This document shows, piece by piece, positions 9,025 through 18,061 of a DNA stretch of 64,000 bases. The position numbers and the translations under genes were made by a program. The notes under the pieces were generated by a model. The model was not told where the DNA came from and searched no databases. It saw nothing but the letters and a program-made list of their open reading frames with translations. Source of the DNA: Bacillota bacterium (lineage in GTDB: Bacteria > Bacillota > Bacilli > Paenibacillales > Paenibacillaceae); the NCBI GenBank assembly GCA_023391635.1, contig JAEWAQ010000067.1:24713-88712 (forward strand), given 5' to 3'. How positions within the stretch are numbered: the stretch's first letter is position 1; every line of letters begins with the position of its first letter.

Positions 9025-9924
9025 TCAGACTTCCGCGACCATTCGGTTCGTGAGCGACCCCAGCTTCTCGATCTCGATCGTCACGACATCGCCCGGCTTC
9101 AGATAAACTTGCTTCTCCGGCGGATAGCCGAGCACGACGCCTTCCGGCGTGCCTGTCAGGATGATGTCGCCCGGCGACAGCGTGAAGTGCTGCGAGATGT
9201 AGCTGACGATCTCGTCGCAATAGAAGATCATGTCGTTCGTGTTGGATTGCTGGCGCACCTCACCGTTGACGATCGTCTTGACCGCCAGTTCGTTCGGGTT
9301 GCCGACTTCGTCCGCCGTGACCAGGTACGGACCAAGCGGCGAGAAGCCGTCGCACGTCTTGCCGAGCAGCCATTGCGGCGTACGCATCTGCAGGTCGCGC
9401 GCGGACAGATCGTTGACGTTGCAGTAGCCGAACACATGGTCAAGCGCCTCATCTTTAGCCACGTATTTGGCCGTCTTGCCCATCACGATGACGAGTTCGG
9501 CCTCATAGTCTACCTTCTGCGTCGTTCTCGGGATCGCGATCGCGTCGCCGTGCGCGGACACCGTGTTGTTGAACTTGTTGAACAGAATCGGATATTCCGG
9601 CACCGGAGAGTTCGTCTCCTCCGCATGCTTGCGGTAATTGAGGCCTACGCAGATGATTTTGCCCGGATTCGGCACGCAGGGGCCGAGCTCCAGCGTCGCT
9701 TCATCAAGCCAGAAGGCGGCCGCTTCAGAGGCTGCAGCTGCCCGATCGGCCAATGCAACCAATACCCGCACGGCCGATTCGCCGCCTTCGATCGTCTCGT
9801 GAATGCCGCTCGGAACGTTAGCAACCGACAGTTTCTCCGCCGCCGCCGCGACGTCCAGCACGCCTTTGTCCGTTTTTACGCCCAACCGGATGTTTCCATC
9901 CTTCTTGTAAGTCAGCAGTTTCAT
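9025..9924 (-). CDS. Fumarylacetoacetate hydrolase family protein
   Basis: 299 residues from the ATG at 9924 (AGGAG 13 bases upstream). The C-terminal two-thirds is the FAH fold: CVGLNYRKHAEE, then PILFNKFNNTVS, DYEAELVIVMGK with acidic metal ligands, and the closing GDIILTGTPEGV. Members cleave C-C bonds of 1,3-diketo acids: ureidoglycolate lyase, 2,4-diketo-3-deoxy-L-fuconate hydrolase, acylpyruvate hydrolase and homoprotocatechuate-pathway enzymes. The neighbouring SDR gene 105 bases upstream on the same strand suggests a dehydrogenase plus hydrolase pair acting on a keto-deoxy sugar acid, but this rests on context only. Confidence 0.88.
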   Translation of the reverse strand: MKLLTYKKDGNIRLGVKTDKGVLDVAAAAEKLSVANVPSGIHETIEGGESAVRVLVALADRAAAASEAAAFWLDEATLELGPCVPNPGKIICVGLNYRKHAEETNSPVPEYPILFNKFNNTVSAHGDAIAIPRTTQKVDYEAELVIVMGKTAKYVAKDEALDHVFGYCNVNDLSARDLQMRTPQWLLGKTCDGFSPLGPYLVTADEVGNPNELAVKTIVNGEVRQQSNTNDMIFYCDEIVSYISQHFTLSPGDIILTGTPEGVVLGYPPEKQVYLKPGDVVTIEIEKLGSLTNRMVAEV

Positions 9925-10029
9925 CGTTCCTGTCAAGCTCCTTTATCCTGTATTATGGCTAATTGCAGTTGTCCCTCACATATCTGTTCGCCAAGCGGTC
10001 CTGCTCGTTCTTACCCGACTGCCCGAGCC

Positions 10030-10812
10030 TTAAGCGTTCTTGCCGAATACGGCGCCGCCGTCTATGTATAGCGGGGAGCCCATCATGAACTTCGACTCAT
10101 CGGAGGCGAGAAACAATGCCGCTTGTGCGACATCTTCCGGACGGCCCAGTTCTCCGCCCAATTGACGGGTTTTGATGGCGGCGATCGCCGCTTCGGGGTC
10201 CTCGTAGGACGTACGCAAATAGTTCTCCACAAACGGCGTCATGATCGTGCCCGGCAGCAGCGCGTTGACGCGAATGCCATATGGCGCATAGTCCACTTGC
10301 ATCGCTTTCGTCAGCGCGAGCACCGCGCCCTTCGTCGCCCCGTAGGCCGCTCTGCGCATCAAGCCGATTTCCGCCACGCACGAAGACATGTTGATGATGT
10401 TGCCAGAACGTCTCTCCATCATGCCGGGCAGCACATACTTGCTAGGCAAGTAGACGCCTTTGACGTTCACGCTCATGATCCGGTCCCACTGCTCCGGTTC
10501 GACTTCATGCAGCGCGCCCACATTGCTGATGCCCGCATTGTTGAACAGCACATCGATACGGTCGTACTCCTCGATGACCCGCTCGACCATCGCTTTCACG
10601 GAAGCGGGATCCGTCACGTCAGCCTGGATAAACGTCGCAGCCCCGCCAGCTTGGACGATCTCGTCCACCGTTGCCTGCCCGTTATCCTCATTCAAATCAT
10701 TGACGATGACGGTGGCGCCTTCCGTCGCGAACGTCAAAGCCGAGCAGCGCCCGATTCCCGAGCCGGAGCCGGTAATGACCGCGATCTTGCCGGCTAATCT
10801 TCCTTGCTGCAT
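10030..10812 (-). CDS. SDR family NAD(P)-dependent oxidoreductase
   Basis: 260 residues from the ATG at 10812 (GAGG 8 bases upstream). Classical short-chain dehydrogenase: TGSGSGIGR (cofactor), NNAG, a Ser in IINMSS, the catalytic YGATK and a C-terminal GSPLYIDGGAVF. An Asp at the end of the second strand (VIVNDLNED) favours NAD(H). It lies between the IclR gene and the FAH-family gene on the same strand. Candidate activities include 2-keto-3-deoxy-L-fuconate dehydrogenase, given the FAH partner, or a generic sugar/polyol dehydrogenase. Family certain, substrate not. Confidence 0.92.
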   Translation of the reverse strand: MQQGRLAGKIAVITGSGSGIGRCSALTFATEGATVIVNDLNEDNGQATVDEIVQAGGAATFIQADVTDPASVKAMVERVIEEYDRIDVLFNNAGISNVGALHEVEPEQWDRIMSVNVKGVYLPSKYVLPGMMERRSGNIINMSSCVAEIGLMRRAAYGATKGAVLALTKAMQVDYAPYGIRVNALLPGTIMTPFVENYLRTSYEDPEAAIAAIKTRQLGGELGRPEDVAQAALFLASDESKFMMGSPLYIDGGAVFGKNA

Positions 10813-10832
10813 TCCCTCTACCTCTTTTCTGT

Positions 10833-11594
10833 TCACATACCTATATCGTAAGACAGCAGCTTGGCCAAATCCGCAACTTCCCGCATGGCTTGCTCCTTCT
10901 TGTCCGCCCAGCGATGCTGCGGGATCGAGCAGCTGACCGCTGCGACGACCCGACCGTCCGCTCCGCGGATCGGGGCTGCTGCGCAGCTGAATCCGATCAC
11001 CGCTTCCTCTTCGTCCGTCGCCAAGCCGGCTTTTCGCACGGCGGCCAGTTCCTCGAGCAGCCGCTCCGTCGTGCCGATCGTGTTCGCCGTGAATCCGTGC
11101 AGCCGCTCTTCCGGATACAAATCGCGGATTTCCGCATCGCTCTTATAGGCTAACATCGCTTTGCCCAGTCCCGTAGCATAAGCCGTCCAGGTCATGCCCG
11201 GCTCCGACATCAGCCGCACCGGCGACGGCGCCTCTTCCTTCGCCAGGTAGAACACATCCCGTCCTTCGAGCCGGCCCAATTGCAGGGTCTCTTCCAACCG
11301 CTGCTTGACCGAAACGGCTTCATGGTGAAAGCGGGATACCAGGTCCCATTGCCGGAAATACGAGCTTCCCATCCGGCCGAAGAACACGCCCAGCTGGTAG
11401 CGATCCCCCTGATCCTTATGCAGCCAGCCCAATCTTTCCATCGTCTGCAGCAGAGAGAACATCGAGCTCTTGTTGATGTCCAGCTCGCGCGACAGGTCCA
11501 TGAGCTTGTATTGCAAAGGCTTCTCCGCGATCAGGGTGACGATCTCATGCGCTCTTGCAAGTGCCGGAACATTGTATTTGTTGTTCGGTTCCAT
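10833..11594 (-). CDS. IclR family transcriptional regulator
   Basis: 253 residues from the ATG at 11594, GAGGGG upstream. N-terminal winged helix (PALARAHEIVTLIAEKP ... DINKSSMFSLLQTMERLGWL), followed by the IclR effector domain with MSEPGMTWTAYATGLGKAMLA and the closing SCAAAPIRGADGRVVAAVS. It is the first gene of a probable three-gene unit (regulator, SDR, FAH hydrolase). A TATAAT lies at 11616-11621 on the minus strand. It likely regulates this unit in response to a small aromatic or sugar-acid ligand, as is common in the family. Confidence 0.92.
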   Translation of the reverse strand: MEPNNKYNVPALARAHEIVTLIAEKPLQYKLMDLSRELDINKSSMFSLLQTMERLGWLHKDQGDRYQLGVFFGRMGSSYFRQWDLVSRFHHEAVSVKQRLEETLQLGRLEGRDVFYLAKEEAPSPVRLMSEPGMTWTAYATGLGKAMLAYKSDAEIRDLYPEERLHGFTANTIGTTERLLEELAAVRKAGLATDEEEAVIGFSCAAAPIRGADGRVVAAVSCSIPQHRWADKKEQAMREVADLAKLLSYDIGM

Positions 11595-11760
11595 GGCGCC
11601 CCCTCGCTGTGGTTTATTATAGTGAAAGTGGTTTTCGTGAATAAACATATCATAACATGAATATTGCGAACGATTCAACTTGGATACAGACATTTCGCAC
11701 GGCCATGTATCCGGCATAATCCGAGCGTTTCACCGCTCGGATCGTCGAATTGGACCTTGC

Positions 11761-13035
11761 TTATACGGTCATCCCGAAACTTTGCTTGAACTCGGACAGA
11801 CGCACCACTTGACGTGTCAATCGGGCATGCTCCGCGGCAAAAGCCATCAGATGGCTTTGCACCGATTCTTCCGCGGAAGTGAGTCCTTTCGCTTTGCCTT
11901 CTTCCCGGACCAGCCGGACGAAATCGGCGATGATGCCGCCGTCGCCGCCTCCGTGGCCGCCTGACTGCCCGTGCTCGGCCTGGTCCAGCGGGATTATCCG
12001 GGGCTTGTCCTCGTCAAACCGGATCAACTCCACTTCGTTGTTCTCCATCGAAGCGCGAATTTCCCCCGCCGTGCCCATCAGCTTGAGCGTACGCGAGGTT
12101 TGCTTCGTAAAAGCGGTCATCGTGAACGCAGCCGTCACTTCATTGACGAAATCCATGATCACCACTTGATGATCCACCACATCGTTATCGCAATGATACA
12201 CGCAGCGGCCGTATGGTCCTTCCTCCAGCGCTTGCTTCCGCGCTTCCAGGCTCGGATCGTCGCTGATGGCGGCGCCCAGCCAGCCCGGATCTTCCTGCAA
12301 ATAAATATTCGGCGCATAGTACAAGCAAGAATCGGCAACCGGGCATCCATCGGTGCATCGCTTCGGCGCGCCTTGCGGCGCGTTGCCCGGATGAAAATGC
12401 GAGAGCGAGCCGAACGAGGAAATACGGACGCAATCGGCGCCGGCAAGCCACAGCAAAATATCCATGTCATGACAGGATTTTTGCAGGATCATGGGACTGG
12501 ACTGCCGGCTGTTGCGCCAGTTGCCCCGCACAAAGCTGTGCGCCTGGTGCCAGTAACCGACATTTTCGTTGTGCTGAATGCTTTGCAGTTTGCCGATCGC
12601 GCCTTCGTTCAACAACCGCTTGAGCGTGCCGAAAAAATCCGTATACCGCAATACGTGGCAGATGGAAAAAACAAGACCCTTCTCCTTGGCCTTCTCCCCC
12701 ATCGCCACCACTTCTTTCGGATCGGGCGACATCGGCTTCTCCAGCAATACATGGTATCCGGCATCCAGCGCTTGCATCGTCGGCTCGTAATGCATCCGGT
12801 CCTGGGTGCAAATCAGGACCGCATCCGCCAGCTTCGGCCTGGACAAGAGGTCTTGCCAGTCGGTGAAGCACATCGATTCCTCGATACGGTGATGAAGCTG
12901 CATTTTTTCCCTGCGCGCTTGATTCGGATCGGCCACGGCGACCACTTGCAGTTGATCCGGGTGATCCAAGGCATATTCCGTATATCCCTGTCCCCGCAAA
13001 CCCGCCCCGATCAGCGCAATCTTTACTTTGTTCAT
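11761..13035 (-). CDS. Gfo/Idh/MocA family oxidoreductase
   Basis: 424 residues. N-terminal Rossmann fold (IALIGAGLRGQGY), then the family's EKP motif in YHVLLEKPMS, whose Lys acts in NAD(P)-dependent oxidation of sugars or inositols. Later it has HDMDILLWLAG. An inserted Cys-rich segment around residues 225-265 (RCTDGCPVADSC and further Cys/His) may bind a metal. It is the last gene of the six-gene operon, 20 bases after the unknown 378-residue protein. The combination with creatininase-like, FAD and SDR enzymes suggests oxidation of a cyclitol or modified sugar; the substrate is unknown. Confidence 0.92.
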   Translation of the reverse strand: MNKVKIALIGAGLRGQGYTEYALDHPDQLQVVAVADPNQARREKMQLHHRIEESMCFTDWQDLLSRPKLADAVLICTQDRMHYEPTMQALDAGYHVLLEKPMSPDPKEVVAMGEKAKEKGLVFSICHVLRYTDFFGTLKRLLNEGAIGKLQSIQHNENVGYWHQAHSFVRGNWRNSRQSSPMILQKSCHDMDILLWLAGADCVRISSFGSLSHFHPGNAPQGAPKRCTDGCPVADSCLYYAPNIYLQEDPGWLGAAISDDPSLEARKQALEEGPYGRCVYHCDNDVVDHQVVIMDFVNEVTAAFTMTAFTKQTSRTLKLMGTAGEIRASMENNEVELIRFDEDKPRIIPLDQAEHGQSGGHGGGDGGIIADFVRLVREEGKAKGLTSAEESVQSHLMAFAAEHARLTRQVVRLSEFKQSFGMTV

Positions 13036-13055
13036 AGACAGTTGATTTCTCCCCC

Positions 13056-14192
13056 CTAAGCGGATTCGGTTCCGCTTGCCGTTTGATAGGCGATGGCCAG
13101 TTCGGGTGTTTCCACTTTCCGTTTGTCATACCAGGCGTCGACGACCGCGTTCGTGAGTACGGTCGTCATCAGCGTCCGCTCCATCGGAAACGGCGGCTTA
13201 CGCGTCAGCATCAGCTGTTCGATCAGCCGCGTCAGCCGTTCGAAGTGATGGAACGGCCGGTCTTGCCCGCTGTTTTGCAATGCCGCGATCACTTCCCCCT
13301 CCGCGTTGCGGCAGGCAAACCCCCACTGTTCGACTAAACTTCGGAATTGGAGCACGTATCCTTGCGTCCCGTCGAGATAGTGGATGAACATCAGAATCGG
13401 ATTCGGCTCCGGCACCCGGGGATGCGCCGCATCAAGTCCGGGAAACGCAGCGAGCGCGTGATGCATGAGATTCTCGGGCCACGCCCCCCGGTCCATCGCC
13501 TCCCATACTTCCGCTCCTTGCAGCACCTCCACCGATTGGACGCCGGTTTCACCGCCCGACCTTTGTTCCGCGACGGCCTGCAGCACCTCCAACGCATGAA
13601 AGCCATAGGCTTCGACAAGCGTGGAATGGCTGATGACCAATATTTCTTTCAACGTTCGCAGCTTGCCCTGATCATAGGCGGGAACGGGATCGGTATGCGG
13701 AATCGACGAACCGCCCATGAACGGGATGCCGCGCTTCTTCAACTCGTTGTACATCCACAAAGCTTCTTGCGTATCGCAGGAAAAGTGCTTATCCGAAAAA
13801 ATCGGAACGATCCGTCCAAGTTCATCCAGCGCATTCAGCGTCTCTTCCAGCATGCGCTTCCGGGGATACAGCATCTGCTCTTTCTCGTTGATCGGATATT
13901 TGCCATGCTCGCCGATGATGACCACGCCGTCGATCGGCTCCGGACAATGCTCGGCGCGCACCGCTTCGCGAATCGTCCGATAGATCGGGATGCCCAGCCG
14001 CTCCGAGGCTTCCCGGCTCATATCGTTGTCCGGCACCTGATCCGTATACAGGGAGACAACCCGAATCTTCGGCTCATATCCGAGATCGCCCAGCAGCCGC
14101 CCAACAATCATATCGGCATGGGAGTTATACCGATATTCCGTCACGATCGCGGCTATTCTGACTACACGGTCTGCGGGATGCCCGGCACTCAT
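13056..14192 (-). CDS. Conserved protein of unknown function
   Basis: 378 residues from the ATG at 14192, which overlaps the creatininase stop as ATGA; the open frame upstream is inside that gene. Residues 10-70 (VVRIAAIVTEYRYNSHADMI) start like a Rossmann strand, followed by SLYTDQVPDNDMS, VVIIGEHGKYPINEKEQ and GGSSIPHTDP segments. I recall related proteins annotated only as hypothetical in Planctomycetes and other sugar-degrading bacteria, next to Gfo/Idh oxidoreductases; this memory is not verified. No signal peptide or membrane segment. It is translationally coupled to creatininase, so it probably works on the same pathway. I assign no function. Confidence 0.85.
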   Translation of the reverse strand: MSAGHPADRVVRIAAIVTEYRYNSHADMIVGRLLGDLGYEPKIRVVSLYTDQVPDNDMSREASERLGIPIYRTIREAVRAEHCPEPIDGVVIIGEHGKYPINEKEQMLYPRKRMLEETLNALDELGRIVPIFSDKHFSCDTQEALWMYNELKKRGIPFMGGSSIPHTDPVPAYDQGKLRTLKEILVISHSTLVEAYGFHALEVLQAVAEQRSGGETGVQSVEVLQGAEVWEAMDRGAWPENLMHHALAAFPGLDAAHPRVPEPNPILMFIHYLDGTQGYVLQFRSLVEQWGFACRNAEGEVIAALQNSGQDRPFHHFERLTRLIEQLMLTRKPPFPMERTLMTTVLTNAVVDAWYDKRKVETPELAIAYQTASGTESA

Positions 14193-14971
14193 CGTTCGCT
14201 CTCCCCGGCTTCCATCCTCCGCACCGTTCCTGCCAGCCACGCAGAAACGCTGTCGATAATCGTCTCCAGGTACACCTTCCCCTTCTCCGCGGTTGCCGGA
14301 GCGGCGGGGTCGGTATAGCCGTCTAAGCCGGTTAATTCTCCGTGCTTGCCGATGAAGGTGCCTCGGGGACCCGCGTTGATCCAACTGCGCTGCGCATGCT
14401 CCGCGCCGATGCGGTCCGTCCGCACCAGATCCGGCCGAATGGCCAGCAAGGCGGCGGTTTCAAAGCCGCCGGCATGTCCAGGCACCATCCCGACTTCGCC
14501 GGCATTCGCCAGGAGGAGCGCTTCGGCTGCGACGCTCCAATACGATGCGGCGGCGGTCCAGACCGGGTGGCGGACAGCGAGGTCGTTTGCCGTTTGCATC
14601 ATGATCGGCTCGTTGCCGCCGTGTCCGTTCAAAAAAATGATTTTACGGAAGCCGTCCGTCACCAGGCTTTCGCCAATGTCGCGCAGTACTTGCAAGTACG
14701 TGGACGAAGTGAACGACAGCGTACCCCCGAATTGCAAATGATGCTGCGAACAGCCTACCGGCAGCACCGGCGCCAGCAGCAGCCGCGCCTCCGAGGCGGC
14801 GCGTCGGGCCGCTCCCTCAGCGATATATTCGCATATGAGCGTATCGGTATATACCGGCAAATGCGGGCCGTGCTGCTCCGTTGCGGCAAGCGGCACGATT
14901 ACGGCGGCCCCTTGGCCCGCAAGTTCCCGGATTTCTTCGCGGGTATGCAGATGCAGATGCAATCGTTTCAT
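14189..14971 (-). CDS. Creatininase family amidohydrolase
   Basis: 260 residues. Metal-binding motifs of the creatininase fold are clear: PLAATEQHGPHLPVYTDT (Glu, His, Asp ligands), FLNGHGGNE, and HAGGFETA. The family includes creatinine amidohydrolase, 3-dehydro-scyllo-inosose hydrolase and enzymes of mycofactocin or riboflavin-related pathways. Next to Gfo/Idh and SDR enzymes a C-C or lactam/lactone hydrolase acting on an oxidised cyclitol or sugar is plausible. It overlaps both neighbours by four bases, so it is firmly within the operon. Confidence 0.9.
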   Translation of the reverse strand: MKRLHLHLHTREEIRELAGQGAAVIVPLAATEQHGPHLPVYTDTLICEYIAEGAARRAASEARLLLAPVLPVGCSQHHLQFGGTLSFTSSTYLQVLRDIGESLVTDGFRKIIFLNGHGGNEPIMMQTANDLAVRHPVWTAAASYWSVAAEALLLANAGEVGMVPGHAGGFETAALLAIRPDLVRTDRIGAEHAQRSWINAGPRGTFIGKHGELTGLDGYTDPAAPATAEKGKVYLETIIDSVSAWLAGTVRRMEAGESER

Positions 14972-15720
14972 TGATGAAACCCTCCATCGACGGCGAATAA
15001 GGCGGCCGTCACATATGACGAAGCATCCGAAAGCAAGAAACAGGCCGCTTCGTTAATTTCGTCCGAGCTGCCGCTGCGTCCCAGCCAGGCGTGCTTCCGC
15101 ATGCCTTCTTTCTCCTGCTCCGACTGCCCGGACAAGGCTTCCGGCGTGCGAAAATCGCCGGGAATCAGCACGTTCGCCCGAATTCCCTGCGAAGCATAGT
15201 CGGCGGCGATTACCCGCGTCAGTTGGTTGAGGCCCGCTTTGGCCGCGCCGTACGCGAGGCAGCCCGGCGAAACGATCTGCCCCAGGATGGAGGATGTATT
15301 GACGATGGAGCCGCCGCCGGAGCGGATCATCAGACCGATCGCGTGTTTGTTCACCAGAAACGCGCTGGTCAGGGTGCCGCCGATGGCATACTCCCATTCA
15401 TCCAGGGTTAATTCCAGCGCCGGCTTCCATACATTGCGGTATACCGTATGATAAACGCCGTCCAGGCGCCCGAACGTTCGCTCGACTCGTTCCACGACCG
15501 ATTTCACGCAGCGTTCGTCCGTCACGTCCGCTTGTTCGTAGTGCAGCCGGTCCCGGCCGTACAGCTCTCTCAATCTCTCGATCTCGGGCGCATCCCCGGA
15601 CTGCTTCAAATCGCAGCCGTAAATGACGGCTCCCCGTTCCAGGAACAGGGCTGCCGCCGGCAGCCCCAAAGAACCGAGCACCCCTGTGATCCAAATGACT
15701 TTGTCCTGCAGCGCTTTCAC
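14968..15720 (-). CDS. SDR family oxidoreductase with degenerate NNAG motif
   Basis: 250 residues from a GTG start (AGGAGG upstream). The cofactor loop reads TGVLGSLGL, and the position of the usual NNAG is occupied by HTVY (in DGVYHTVYRN). The catalytic Ser (VNTSSILG) and the YGAAK pair are intact, so it should still be active. C-terminal VTAALFAVDGGF is normal. It overlaps creatininase by four bases and begins 11 bases after the FAD enzyme. An Asp after the second strand (YGCDLKQSG) suggests NAD(H). Substrate unknown. Confidence 0.9.
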   Translation of the reverse strand: MKALQDKVIWITGVLGSLGLPAAALFLERGAVIYGCDLKQSGDAPEIERLRELYGRDRLHYEQADVTDERCVKSVVERVERTFGRLDGVYHTVYRNVWKPALELTLDEWEYAIGGTLTSAFLVNKHAIGLMIRSGGGSIVNTSSILGQIVSPGCLAYGAAKAGLNQLTRVIAADYASQGIRANVLIPGDFRTPEALSGQSEQEKEGMRKHAWLGRSGSSDEINEAACFLLSDASSYVTAALFAVDGGFHQ

Positions 15721-15731
15721 CCGACATCCTC

Positions 15732-18023
15732 CTATTCGTAACAGCGAATTTCATAAATAGCCGCCGACGGGTCGCCGTTCGTGGACAAGACAACAATTCG
15801 CAGCCTATCGGCCATCACTGCCTGTTCCAGGCGGAACGCCGCTCTGCGGCGATAATTGCCGACGATCGCGCCAACCTCCGTCCACTTCCCGTCGATCCAG
15901 GCTTCCGCACGAATGTCCTTCGGACATTGCGGATCGATATAAAATTCCGGATAGGAACGGTAATCGCGCAGAAGCTGCCCAGGGAACCGCAGCTCTATCC
16001 GGCGGATGGATGCCGGCTCGCGCCAGGAAAGCTCCAGGTGCTGCGGCAACGATTGCTGCGGATCGGACCGCCATAGGTTGGTGTATCGATAGGGACGGCC
16101 GACACCGGACGATGCCTGCCGGGCGCCAAAGCAAGCTTGCGGCGGGCTTATGCGGAAGCTCATCGTGGTGCCGCGCTCGAACTTGCGCATCTGGCCGTTC
16201 AGTATATCAAATGCGCTGACATGACCGGGCACCACCGCTTCCGACGCATGCCAGCTCAGTTCGGGGTTCGCAAGGAGATCGAGCCGAACATAGCTGCCTT
16301 TCAGCGCAGTCGAATCCAGGCCGACCGGCCATTCCACCCACTGCGCCGAACCGGGATGGACAACAAGTCGGATCGACGCGAGCGGTTCGCCCGCCTCTAC
16401 GCGGTAATCCCAAATATGATCCACCGCATAAAGCCGCATTTCCAGCGGTTGATCCGCGGCGGTCTCATTGCTGACGCAAACGGACAGCTTGTCGATGCGA
16501 TCCCCTCCGACCGCGATCCATTGCCCTCTTCTTCTTTCCAGCCGATCGCGGCCGTCTTGCAGCGGGCGGATCGCTTCCGCGCCGGTAAGCATCGCTTCGC
16601 TGCTGGAGGCGACATCGGCAGCACGGGCGAGATCCAGCGGATCCTTGTTGACGGCATTAGGCAGGAACACGTCCTCCCGGAGCAGAGCTTGCTGCACGTC
16701 GCCAATGGCCAGATCCGGCACATCGCGAACGGCGATCCCCCGCTTGCAAGCCACGGCCGCAGCCGTACCGGCAGCTTGCCCCATGAGCGCGGTCGTACCC
16801 TGGACACGGACCGAGCCGAGCGCAGCATGGGTAACGCTTACGTTCCGGCCAGCCACCATCAAGTTGTTCATGCCTTTAACAATGAAGGATCTCAGAGGAA
16901 TGCCGAACGGTCCGACATAACTTTTGGCCGCATAGGTGCCTCGTTCCCCGTCCGCGAGGGACAATTCGCTGAATTTGGCGAGCAAGCCTCCGACCTCATG
17001 CAGGTCGATGAACCAGCCGCCGTAGGCGACCTCGTCAGGAAATACGGTTTTGTTCAGCGGGTCGTGCTCAGTCATCAAATATTCGCCCATCATTCGACGG
17101 CTTTCGCGTTTGCCCGGCACTTGGCCGATCCAGTCCAGCGCATAGCTCGCCGCCGCTTCCTTGAGCTCGGGATCGCGATTCTTGATCCAGTCCCAAATGC
17201 CGAGCGTATGACGGGTCAGCTCGTGGCGAAGCGTTTCATTATCGTAAATCGTATGCCAAGGCACGGACAGTTCGATCCACCAGAAGCCGCTCTGGATACT
17301 GCCGGGCCATCTGCCCTGCTTGTAGAAAAAATCGGGGTCGTCATACTTGACGGCCCAATCCGGCGCCTTGAACGGAGCCGGCCGCCCCATATCCCGCGCC
17401 CGAAAATGAATGGAGCTCCCCATCACATCGTCGCTGGCGGCAAGAGGGGCGTGCGGTTCGCCGTATTCGTCCCGGCTTTCCGTCCCCATGCGCCATTCGC
17501 ACCCGGCAAAGGCAGCGACGGTACCGTCTCCCGTGCAATCAATGAAGACGTCAGCTCGCAGGATCAGCTCTGTCTCTGCATGGTTCGTATGTCCGACGAC
17601 CGCTTCCACCGTTTTGTCGTCCCGCATCATCACGCCGCCGACGGACGTATTTAAATGCAGCTTCAGGTTTGGCGTGTTCATGGCCATATCGTAAAGCACC
17701 ATATCCCACACGCCGGTGGTCCAGCCATTGTCAAAATTCGGATCCGCATGATTGCGCGCGCGATCCTCGATGAGCAGCTCATGAATGATGCCGGTTTCCC
17801 GCGCGTATGCGTGGAAACTGGCCGCTCCTTGCGGGGGGACGCGGATTTCCGAAGAACTGTTGCCGCCCAGCACCGGACGGTCCTGCACCAGGCACACCCG
17901 CATCCCCTCCCGCGCGGCTGCCACCGCGGCGCAGAAGCCGGCAAGCCCGCCGCCGCACACCACGATATCGAAGATTTCCTCAACTGTACGATATTTTGTT
18001 CTGATAACGTCCCGATCGGCCAT
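15732..18023 (-). CDS. FAD-dependent oxidoreductase with C-terminal jelly-roll-like domain
   Basis: 763 residues, AAGGAG before the ATG. Residues 15-45 hold the FAD-binding VVCGGGLAGFCAAVAAAREG, followed by RPVLGGNSSSEIRV, typical of the large FAD_oxidored (PF12831-type) group found in polysaccharide and cyclitol loci. A second dinucleotide segment (DVFIDCTGDGTVAAFAG) follows, and NLMVAGRNVSVTHAALGSVRVQGT closes the flavin domain at about residue 405. The last 150 residues look like a discoidin/jelly-roll domain (LSWREPASIRRIELRFPG), which may bind a carbohydrate. There is no signal peptide, so it is cytoplasmic. Second gene of the operon. Confidence 0.9.
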   Translation of the reverse strand: MADRDVIRTKYRTVEEIFDIVVCGGGLAGFCAAVAAAREGMRVCLVQDRPVLGGNSSSEIRVPPQGAASFHAYARETGIIHELLIEDRARNHADPNFDNGWTTGVWDMVLYDMAMNTPNLKLHLNTSVGGVMMRDDKTVEAVVGHTNHAETELILRADVFIDCTGDGTVAAFAGCEWRMGTESRDEYGEPHAPLAASDDVMGSSIHFRARDMGRPAPFKAPDWAVKYDDPDFFYKQGRWPGSIQSGFWWIELSVPWHTIYDNETLRHELTRHTLGIWDWIKNRDPELKEAAASYALDWIGQVPGKRESRRMMGEYLMTEHDPLNKTVFPDEVAYGGWFIDLHEVGGLLAKFSELSLADGERGTYAAKSYVGPFGIPLRSFIVKGMNNLMVAGRNVSVTHAALGSVRVQGTTALMGQAAGTAAAVACKRGIAVRDVPDLAIGDVQQALLREDVFLPNAVNKDPLDLARAADVASSSEAMLTGAEAIRPLQDGRDRLERRRGQWIAVGGDRIDKLSVCVSNETAADQPLEMRLYAVDHIWDYRVEAGEPLASIRLVVHPGSAQWVEWPVGLDSTALKGSYVRLDLLANPELSWHASEAVVPGHVSAFDILNGQMRKFERGTTMSFRISPPQACFGARQASSGVGRPYRYTNLWRSDPQQSLPQHLELSWREPASIRRIELRFPGQLLRDYRSYPEFYIDPQCPKDIRAEAWIDGKWTEVGAIVGNYRRRAAFRLEQAVMADRLRIVVLSTNGDPSAAIYEIRCYE

Positions 18024-18061
18024 GTACGCGACACTCCTTTATTCGAGTTCTTCCTCCACGC

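Noticed and set aside
16137..17654. A 505-codon open frame on the plus strand
   Set aside because: It is opposite the FAD oxidoreductase gene, which has clear motifs and a good binding site.
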